Assembly (NCBI RefSeq): GCF_002865605.1
Contig: NZ_CP025583.1
Location: 2,646,501-2,710,500, forward strand
Source: Paracoccus jeotgali
Lineage (GTDB): Bacteria; Pseudomonadota; Alphaproteobacteria; Rhodobacterales; Rhodobacteraceae
Reading direction: 5' to 3'
DNA: 64,000 bases
A program made the position numbers and the translations under genes. How positions within the stretch are numbered: the stretch's first letter is position 1; every line of letters begins with the position of its first letter. A model generated the notes under the pieces. It saw only the letters and a program-made list of their open reading frames with translations. It had not been told where the DNA came from and did no database searches. Shown here one piece after another: positions 53,780 to 60,415 of the stretch.

Positions 53780-54579
53780 CTCGCTTCCAGACCTTCGGTC
53801 GAGGCAAAGAACATCGCCTGCGACACCGCCGAGCTGACCTGATCCTCGGTATAGGGTTTCGAGATCAGGAAGGCCGGCTCGGGCCGGTCGCCGGTCAGCA
53901 GACGTTCCGGGAAGGCGGTGATGAAGATCACCGGAATGTCGCCCAGCGTGCCCAGCAATTCGTTGACCGCATCGACGCCCGACGAGCCGTCGGCCAGCTG
54001 GATATCGGCCAGGATCAGGTCGGGACGGCTGCGCCCGGCCAGTTCGATGGCCTGATCATGGGTGCGCGCAATGCCGGTGACCTCATGGCCCAGGGCCTGC
54101 ACGATGCCCTTCAGGTCCATCGCGATGATGGTCTCGTCCTCGATCACCATGACGCGGCCGGTGACGGATTTCGCCATCTCGTCCATGGCGATGCGGACCA
54201 GTTCGCTCGCCTCCGCGTGGTCGATCTGCATGATCTCGCCGATCTGGTCGAAGCGCATCCCCTCGATCGAGTTCAGCAGCAGCGCCTCGCGCGAGTTCGG
54301 CGTCAGCCCCGCCAGATGCGCCTGCGCGCGGCGGCCACGCTCGCCCCCATCGGCATCGGCGACCGGCTGCCCGCTGGAGGTCCAGATGGCGTGAAAGGCC
54401 CGGAACAGGCCGACGCGGGGGTCGAGCCCGTCCAGCACGCTGCGGTCGGTCAGGATGGCTTCCAGGGTCGCGGCGGCGTAATTGTCGCCCGCGCTCTGGC
54501 TGCCGGTCAGTGCCCGGGCGTAGCGGCGCAGGAAGGGCAAATCGCGCCCGATGGACTTGGCAAGCTCGGCAGAAGACAT
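53776..54579 (-). CDS. phyR: general stress response regulator PhyR
   Basis: This 267-residue anti-anti-sigma factor has a sigma-like N-terminal domain (about 1-135, mimicking regions 2 and 4 of EcfG) and a receiver domain (about 140-265) with phospho-acceptor D192 (DLILADIQLADG), E147/D148, T227 (IFITAF) and K245 (LISKPY). Upon phosphorylation it sequesters NepR and frees EcfG. ATG 54579 has GAGG upstream and gives the usual start SSAELAKSI; an ATG 18 bases earlier is possible. It is divergent from nepR-ecfG across a 93-base promoter region, the classical alphaproteobacterial arrangement. Confidence 0.96.
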   Translation of the reverse strand: MSSAELAKSIGRDLPFLRRYARALTGSQSAGDNYAAATLEAILTDRSVLDGLDPRVGLFRAFHAIWTSSGQPVADADGGERGRRAQAHLAGLTPNSREALLLNSIEGMRFDQIGEIMQIDHAEASELVRIAMDEMAKSVTGRVMVIEDETIIAMDLKGIVQALGHEVTGIARTHDQAIELAGRSRPDLILADIQLADGSSGVDAVNELLGTLGDIPVIFITAFPERLLTGDRPEPAFLISKPYTEDQVSSAVSQAMFFASTEGLEAS

Positions 54580-54607
54580 GTAAACCTCGATTGTCATGGC
54601 ACTCGAT

Positions 54608-54633
54608 GGAACCTGTCTGATGGTCTATCGGTT
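54608..54633 (+). promoter_or_regulatory. EcfG-type promoter of nepR-ecfG
   Basis: GGAAC (54608-54612), 17 bases, GGTT (54630-54633, preceded by C), 39 bases before nepR. It matches the general-stress consensus with one mismatch and implies autoregulation. Confidence 0.7.
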
Positions 54634-54672
54634 GAATGCGGTGCGCACAAGATTGTCGGGATTAACAAAAAA

Positions 54673-54819
54673 ATGACGAACAAGCGGGACGAACGCAAGA
54701 AGGCGGCGTTGGACAAACAGATCGACCAGAACCTTCGACGAGTGTATGAAGAAGACGTATCGGCGGAAATCCCGGACCGTTTCCTGGCCCTGCTCGAGAA
54801 ACTTCGCGAGCAGGAGTAG
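54673..54819 (+). CDS. nepR: anti-sigma factor NepR
   Basis: This 48-residue protein binds and inactivates EcfG until phosphorylated PhyR captures it. The core helix pair is recognisable: IDQNLRRVYEEDVSAEIPDRFLALLEKL, with the conserved L-R-x-x-Y and P-x-R/x-F-x-x-L-L pattern of the family. The N-terminal part is a charged leader (TNKRDERKKAALDK). It is short but within the family range (45-70). It ends two bases before ecfG and lies divergent from phyR, which makes the identification firm. Confidence 0.93.
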   Translation: MTNKRDERKKAALDKQIDQNLRRVYEEDVSAEIPDRFLALLEKLREQE

Positions 54820-54821
54820 TC

Positions 54822-55412
54822 ATGACCAAACCGCAAAACAGGTCGCAGGATGCCATGTCCGGCGACACCCCGCGTGACGAGCTGGTGAATCACCTGCCCG
54901 CGCTGCGTGCGTTCGCCCTGTCCCTGACCCGCGACGGATCGGCGGCCGACGACCTGGTGCAGGATACCATCGTCAAGGCGTGGACGAATATCGAGAAGTT
55001 TCAACCCGGTACCAACCTGCGCGCATGGCTGTTCACGATCCTGCGCAACACCTTCTATTCCGCCCGGCGCAAGACCCGGCGCGAGGTGTCCGACACCGAC
55101 GGCATCCACGCCGCCAAGCTGTCCACCCGTCCCGAACATGACGGGCGGCTGGCGATGAATGATTTCCGCGCCGCCTTCCAGCATCTGCCCGACGAACAGC
55201 GCGAATCCCTGATCCTGGTCGGTGCGCTGGGCTTTTCCTATGAAGAGGCCGCCTCGATGACCGGTGTCGCTGTCGGCACCGTCAAGTCGCGCGCCAATCG
55301 CGGCCGCCGCCGGCTGGCCGAGCTGCTGCACCTCGCCGACGGGGAAGAGCTTGAGATGACCGACCGCAGCACGTTGGCGGCGATGTCCGGCAACTCTCCT
55401 GTCCTGCGCTAG
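54822..55412 (+). CDS. ecfG: general stress sigma factor EcfG
   Basis: A 196-residue ECF sigma factor. Region 2 (about 20-90): VNHLPALRAFALSL, DDLVQDTIVKAW, PGTNLRAWLFTILRN. Region 4 (about 115-170): LPDEQRESLILVGALGFSYEEAA and VGTVKSRANRGRRRL. Placement directly after nepR and opposite phyR identifies it as EcfG. It should drive GGAAC-N16/17-CGTT promoters, of which several are visible in this window. A sensor kinase follows after six bases, so the module is complete. Confidence 0.96.
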   Translation: MTKPQNRSQDAMSGDTPRDELVNHLPALRAFALSLTRDGSAADDLVQDTIVKAWTNIEKFQPGTNLRAWLFTILRNTFYSARRKTRREVSDTDGIHAAKLSTRPEHDGRLAMNDFRAAFQHLPDEQRESLILVGALGFSYEEAASMTGVAVGTVKSRANRGRRRLAELLHLADGEELEMTDRSTLAAMSGNSPVLR

Positions 55413-55418
55413 GCGGTC

Positions 55419-57203
55419 ATGCTGCGAGGTCTGGCCGAGTCTCTGCAATTCACCAAGGGACTTGGCTTTCGTCTGGCTGCGCTGCTGTCGGTGGCGATCC
55501 TGCCCATCGGGCTGATGTCGCTGATCCAGACCATGTATCTGTCGGGCGAGGCCGAGCGTTCGGCCCAGATCGCCATTGTCGGGCGCACCGGCGCGGCGGC
55601 GGCGGGCGAACGCGCGCTGCTGCAGGGTGCCTTGGGCACGGCGGATGCGCTGGGTCCGGCGGTGCTGCGGTCCATCGACAACCCCGCCGCCTGTTCCGAG
55701 ATGATGAAAAGCTTTGTCGAGCGTGGCGCGACCTATGTCTATGCGGGCTTCACCTGGCTTGACGGCACCAATGAATGCAATTCGGGCGTGGAGGCGCGCG
55801 ACCTGTCCGACAGCCCGCTGTTTGCCTCGTTCATCGCCAACCCCACCACCATGGTCAGCCCGATGGAGCGGGGGCCGATCAGCGGGCGGCGCGTCGTCGT
55901 GGTCGCGCAACCACTGTATCGCGACCGCGAATTGCTGGGCTATGTCGCGGTGTCGCTGGCCCATGACCTGCTGAAATCGACCCATGGCGCCCTGTTCGGC
56001 AGCGAGGGGGCGCGCACGATCACCTTCAACAGCCAAGGCGAGATCCTCGCCGCCGATGACGGTCTGGCCGAGGAGATCCAAGGCGCGCTGCCCCGCAACG
56101 AGACCCTGCGCAGCCTGATCTCGCGGACCGAGACGACCTTCACCGCCACCACCGCCAGCGGCGACGAGCGGGTGTTTTCGGTCGTGACCGTGGTGCCGGG
56201 GCTCGTCTATGCCTTGGGCAGCTTCAGCGCGTCCGAGGCCGGGGTGCAGGGCTATCGCGTGACCAAGCTGACCGCGGTGCTGTTCGCCGTCTCGCTGTGG
56301 GCGGTGTCGCTGGGGGTGGCCTATTACGCCGTCTATCGGCTGGTGCTGCGCCATGTGCGCGAGCTGCGCAGCCAGATGCGCCGCTTTGCCGTCGGCGACC
56401 GCGCCGTGCCGCCGCGTATCATGGACGACGCCCCGACCGAGATCGCGGATGTGTCGCGCACCTTCCACAACATGGTCCGCATCCTGAACCGGGACGAGGC
56501 CGCGCTGGAAGCCGCCATCGACGAAAAGACCGTGCTGCTGAAAGAGGTGCATCACCGGGTCAAGAACAACCTGCAACTGATCGCCTCGATCATCTCGATG
56601 CAGGGCAGGGTGATTGTGCACGAGGATGCCAAGCGGGTGCTGCGCTCGGTGCAGGACCGGGTGGCCTCGCTCGCCTCGATCTACAAGAACCTGTATCAGG
56701 CCGAGCATCTGGAATCGGTCAATGCCGACCGGCTGATTTCGGAGATCATTAACCAGATGTCTCGGGCGTCCATTTCGTCGGATGCCCCGCTGCGCGTCGA
56801 TACCAGCATCGAACCGCTGATCCTGCAGCCCGATCAGGCCGTGCCGCTGACGCTGCTGACCAACGAGGCGTTCACCAACGCGCTGAAATACGCCGGCGTC
56901 CCCTCGGGCGAGACCGAGGCGTGGGTGCGGGTCACGCTGGAGCGCGTCGATGCGACCCATGCCCGGCTGAACGTCACCAACTCGATCGGGCACAGCGAAC
57001 GCCCACCCGCCCACGGCACCGGCCTTGGCAGCCAGCTGATCGAAGCCTTCGCGATGCAGCTTGACGGCGTTCCCGACATCATCGAGGGCGAGCGTGAATA
57101 CACCCTGACGCTGCTGTTCCGCATCGAGGCCATCGTTCCCATCCAGCCCGAGGAACGCACCGTTGTGCTGACCTCGGCCGCCCGCGTCGGCGCGCGGCAC
57201 TGA
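55419..57203 (+). CDS. HisKA_2 sensor histidine kinase, probable PhyR kinase
   Basis: This 594-residue membrane kinase has TM1 at about 17-40 and TM2 at about 284-306, which enclose a periplasmic sensor domain of about 240 residues (with Cys 92 and 120). A HAMP-like linker (about 307-360) is followed by a HisKA_2 dimerisation domain, LLKEVHHRVKNNLQLIASII with the phospho-acceptor His at 378 or 379, and a HATPase domain (LTNEAFTNALKYAG, GTGLGSQLIEAFA). HisKA_2 kinases of the PhyK type phosphorylate PhyR. Adjacency to ecfG, six bases away, supports this role. The stimulus is unknown. Confidence 0.92.
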   Translation: MLRGLAESLQFTKGLGFRLAALLSVAILPIGLMSLIQTMYLSGEAERSAQIAIVGRTGAAAAGERALLQGALGTADALGPAVLRSIDNPAACSEMMKSFVERGATYVYAGFTWLDGTNECNSGVEARDLSDSPLFASFIANPTTMVSPMERGPISGRRVVVVAQPLYRDRELLGYVAVSLAHDLLKSTHGALFGSEGARTITFNSQGEILAADDGLAEEIQGALPRNETLRSLISRTETTFTATTASGDERVFSVVTVVPGLVYALGSFSASEAGVQGYRVTKLTAVLFAVSLWAVSLGVAYYAVYRLVLRHVRELRSQMRRFAVGDRAVPPRIMDDAPTEIADVSRTFHNMVRILNRDEAALEAAIDEKTVLLKEVHHRVKNNLQLIASIISMQGRVIVHEDAKRVLRSVQDRVASLASIYKNLYQAEHLESVNADRLISEIINQMSRASISSDAPLRVDTSIEPLILQPDQAVPLTLLTNEAFTNALKYAGVPSGETEAWVRVTLERVDATHARLNVTNSIGHSERPPAHGTGLGSQLIEAFAMQLDGVPDIIEGEREYTLTLLFRIEAIVPIQPEERTVVLTSAARVGARH

Positions 57204-57273
57204 ACGCCCGCGCCGGGGTTCCCATCCCCGACCGCTGCATATACCTTCGCGCCCGAACCGAACCGGAGACACC

Positions 57274-58332
57274 ATGAAACGCGACATGCTGGGCCAGAGC
57301 GATATCGAGGTCAGTGCCTTCTGTCTGGGCACGATGACCTTCGGCAACCAGACCGACCAGGCCGAGTCCCACGCCCAGATCGACCGCGCGCTGGACGCCG
57401 GCATCACCTTCCTCGACTGCGCCGAGATGTATCCGGTCAACCCGGTCCGCGACGAAACCGCCGGCCGGTCGGAAGAGATCATCGGCAACTGGATCGCCCG
57501 CAGCAGCCGCCGCGATCAGGTGCAACTGGCGACCAAGATCACCGGCAATGGCAGCGTCGTGCGCGACGGCGCAGGCTATGACGGCGCCGCCATCACCGCC
57601 GGGATCGAGGCGTCGCTGCGCCGCCTGCAGGTCGAGACCATCGACCTCTACCAGCTTCACTGGCCCATGCGCGGCAGCTATTCGTTTCGCCAGAACTGGG
57701 GCTATGACCCCTCGGGTCAGAACCGCGCGCAGACGCTGGACCACATGGCCGAGGTGCTGGACGCGCTGGCCGCGGCCCGGCAGGCAGGAAAGATCCGCGG
57801 CTTTGGGCTGTCCAACGACACCGCCTGGGGCACCACCCGCTGGATTGACGTGGCCGAGGCGCGGGGCGCGCCGCGCGTGGCCGCGATCCAGAACGAATAT
57901 TCGCTGCTGGCGCGGCTGTTCGACACCGATCTGGCCGAAGTGTCGGTGAACGAAAACGTCACCCTGCTGGCCTATTCCCCCCTCGCCGCCGGGCTGCTGA
58001 CCGGCAAGTATCAGGACGCGGCCATGCCCGCGGGCAGCCGCGCCGCCGTCGATCTGGCCTCGGGCGGGACCGGCAAGCTGGGCGGGCGCAAGACGCCGCG
58101 CGCGATGCAGGCGGTCGCGGCCTATCACCAACTGGCCCGCGACCACGGCATCGACCCGATCCACATGGCGCTTGCCTGGCTGCGGACGCGGCCCTTTCAC
58201 ACCATCCCTATCCTGGGCGCGACCACGCTGGACCAGCTTTCGCATCAACTGGACGGGCTGGAGACGCAGATTTCCCCGGCGCTGCGGCGCGCCATCGACG
58301 ATCTGAACCGCCAATGGCCGCTGCCCTACTGA
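57274..58332 (+). CDS. aldo/keto reductase, Tas-like
   Basis: This 352-residue NADPH-dependent aldo/keto reductase of the Tas group has the tetrad Asp (FLDCAEMY), Tyr in that motif, Lys (QLATKIT) and His (YQLHWP) in a TIM barrel; the NADP-binding C-terminal segment includes IPILGATTLDQLSHQLDGLE. GGAGA lies five bases before the ATG. The substrate is unknown; Tas of E. coli reduces various carbonyls. The 3' end overlaps the next gene by 19 bases, suggesting coupling with tsaE. Confidence 0.9.
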   Translation: MKRDMLGQSDIEVSAFCLGTMTFGNQTDQAESHAQIDRALDAGITFLDCAEMYPVNPVRDETAGRSEEIIGNWIARSSRRDQVQLATKITGNGSVVRDGAGYDGAAITAGIEASLRRLQVETIDLYQLHWPMRGSYSFRQNWGYDPSGQNRAQTLDHMAEVLDALAAARQAGKIRGFGLSNDTAWGTTRWIDVAEARGAPRVAAIQNEYSLLARLFDTDLAEVSVNENVTLLAYSPLAAGLLTGKYQDAAMPAGSRAAVDLASGGTGKLGGRKTPRAMQAVAAYHQLARDHGIDPIHMALAWLRTRPFHTIPILGATTLDQLSHQLDGLETQISPALRRAIDDLNRQWPLPY

Positions 58333-59747
58333 ACTTCACCGCGGATGCGGAACTGCTGCAGGGCTTTGCCCGCGCCCTCGCCCCCGATCTGCGGGCGGGC
58401 GATACCGTGCTGCTGGACGGCCCGGTCGGCGCGGGCAAATCGCATTTCGCCCGCGCCCTGATCCGCGCGCGGCTGCAGAATCCGGGCGAAGAGGTGCCAA
58501 GCCCGACCTTTACCCTTGTCCAGACCTATGACGGCCAGCCCCCGATCTGGCACGCGGATCTGTACCGGCTGACCGATGCCTCGGAAATCGACGAGCTGGG
58601 GCTGACCGACGCCCTGCCCGAGTCCATCGCGCTGATCGAATGGCCCGACCGCATGAACCCGCCGCCGCCCGAGGCGCTGCGCATCGACATCCTCAGCCTG
58701 CCCGACCCCGATCGCCGTCAGGTCGCGCTGTCGGGGCCCGAGGATCTGGGCCGCCGCGCCCGCCGCGCCGCCGAACGCGCGGTTTTTCTGCAGCGCGCGG
58801 GCTGGACCGGGGCCGAGATCGCGGCTCTGGCCGGCGATGCCTCGGCCCGGCGCTATTTCCGGCTGACGCAGGGCGACCGGACGGCCGTGCTGATGGACAG
58901 CGACCGCGCCACCGTCACCCCCTATCTTTCCATGACCGACTGGCTGGCGGGGCGCGATTTCACCGTGCCGCAGATCCTCGCCGCCGATCCCGAGGCCGGG
59001 CTGGCGCTGATCGAGGATTTCGGCGACGCGCCCATCGCCCGCGTCATCGCCGACGACCCGGCGCAGACCGCGCCGCTGTATGACCGCATCGCCGGGATGC
59101 TGGCGCGGCTGGCGGGGTTTGATCCCGCGCCCGATCTGCTGGTGCTGGACGGGCCGGAAATGGCGCGGCAGCTTGAACTCTTCGCCGAATGGTACCCCGC
59201 CGCTGCCGGCGCCGATGCCGAGGCGATGTCGGCCGCCCGCGCCATCGCGCCCTGTTTTGCCGCGCTGCATGACCGGCTGTGCGCCGATGCGGCGCCCGTC
59301 ACCGGCTTGCGAGATTGCCATGCCGAGAACATCTTTCTGACCCCGGACGGGCGGTTGGGTCTGATCGACTTTCAGGACGCGGTCGCGGTACATCCGGCCT
59401 ATGACCTCGTCTCGGTCCTGCATGACGCGCGCCGGGCGATCCCGGCCGAGGTCGAAGAGGCCGCGATTTCGCGCTTCCTGCGCGACACCGGCTTCGACCG
59501 CGCGGCGTTCGAGCCCGCCTTCGCGCTGCTGGGCGTGCAGCGCAACCTGCGGATTCTGGGCATCTTCACCCGGCTGTGCCTGCGCGACGGCAAGCCGCGC
59601 TATCTGCGCTTTGTCCCGCATCTGTGGTCGCTGATCGAGCGCGAGCTGACCCATCCCGCACTGGCCGATCTGGCGGCGCTTGTCCGCCGGCTGCCGGTAC
59701 CCGATCAGGACGTCATCGAAAGGATCCGGTCGCAATGCACCCGCTGA
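58314..59747 (+). CDS. TsaE fused to an AmgK-like aminoglycoside-type kinase
   Basis: A 477-residue two-domain protein. Residues 1 to about 145 are TsaE, the ATPase of the t6A37 tRNA-modifying complex: LLDGPVGAGKSHFARALI (Walker A), SPTFTLVQTY and IWHADLYRL. From about 155 on it is an APH-type phosphotransferase (GDASARRYFRL, LIEDFGDAPIA, LRDCHAENIFL catalytic loop, LIDFQDAVAVHPAYDL). AmgK-type kinases phosphorylate N-acetylmuramic acid or N-acetylglucosamine at C1 in peptidoglycan recycling. The following MurU-like gene supports this. Activity of each half is inferred. Confidence 0.92.
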   Translation: MAAALLNFTADAELLQGFARALAPDLRAGDTVLLDGPVGAGKSHFARALIRARLQNPGEEVPSPTFTLVQTYDGQPPIWHADLYRLTDASEIDELGLTDALPESIALIEWPDRMNPPPPEALRIDILSLPDPDRRQVALSGPEDLGRRARRAAERAVFLQRAGWTGAEIAALAGDASARRYFRLTQGDRTAVLMDSDRATVTPYLSMTDWLAGRDFTVPQILAADPEAGLALIEDFGDAPIARVIADDPAQTAPLYDRIAGMLARLAGFDPAPDLLVLDGPEMARQLELFAEWYPAAAGADAEAMSAARAIAPCFAALHDRLCADAAPVTGLRDCHAENIFLTPDGRLGLIDFQDAVAVHPAYDLVSVLHDARRAIPAEVEEAAISRFLRDTGFDRAAFEPAFALLGVQRNLRILGIFTRLCLRDGKPRYLRFVPHLWSLIERELTHPALADLAALVRRLPVPDQDVIERIRSQCTR

Positions 59748-60415
59748 TGATCTTCGCCGCCGGCAAGGGAACGCGCATGGCGCCCCTGACCGACAGCCGC
59801 CCGAAACCGCTGATCGAGGTCGGCGGCCGGACCCTGCTGGACCGCGCCATCGCGCTTGGCCGCGATGCCGGGGCCAAGCCCATCGTCGTCAACACGCATT
59901 ACCTGGGCCAGCAGATTCGCGACCATCTGCAGGGCAGCGATGTCGTGATCTCGGACGAGGCCGACAAGCTGCTGGAAACCGGCGGCGGGCTGCGCAAGGC
60001 GCTGCCCTTGCTGGGGGCGGGGCGGGTGATGACGCTGAACCCGGACGTGATCTGGACCGGGCCGAACCCGCTGCCGGCGCTGTCCATGGCTTGGGACGCG
60101 GCGCGGATGGATGCGCTGCTGATGCTGGTCCATGCCGACCGCGCGCGGGGCCGGATCGGCGGCGGCGATTTCAGCCTCGACCACACCGGGCGGATCACCC
60201 GGGGCGGCGATCTGGTCTATGGCGGCTGCCAGATGCTGCGGACCGACCGGTTGGGCAGCATCGCGGAAGAGGTGTTTTCGCTGAACCTGCTCTGGGACCG
60301 CATGATCGAGGATGGCCGCGCCTATGGCATCACCCATCCCGGCGGCTGGTGCGATCTGGGCCGCCCCGAGACCATCCCCATCGCCGAAGCCATGCTGGCC
60401 GAAGATGTGGTCTGA
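59735..60415 (+). CDS. MurU-like sugar-1-phosphate nucleotidyltransferase
   Basis: This 226-residue nucleotidyltransferase is likely N-acetylmuramate-1-phosphate uridylyltransferase, which makes UDP-MurNAc in the recycling bypass of the fosfomycin-sensitive route. The N-terminal FAAGKGTRMAPLTDSRPKPL is the NTP and sugar-1-phosphate site; LETGGGLRKALPLLG and TLNPDVIW (metal Asp) follow. It overlaps the upstream kinase gene by 13 bases and addB by 11. Together with the AmgK-like domain it would convert MurNAc to UDP-MurNAc; glucose-1-phosphate specificity cannot be excluded. Confidence 0.88.
   Translation: MHPLMIFAAGKGTRMAPLTDSRPKPLIEVGGRTLLDRAIALGRDAGAKPIVVNTHYLGQQIRDHLQGSDVVISDEADKLLETGGGLRKALPLLGAGRVMTLNPDVIWTGPNPLPALSMAWDAARMDALLMLVHADRARGRIGGGDFSLDHTGRITRGGDLVYGGCQMLRTDRLGSIAEEVFSLNLLWDRMIEDGRAYGITHPGGWCDLGRPETIPIAEAMLAEDVV

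Noticed and set aside
54594..57488. A 964-codon minus-strand frame opposite ecfG and the kinase
   Set aside because: It would also run antisense to nepR; all three plus-strand genes have clear family motifs.
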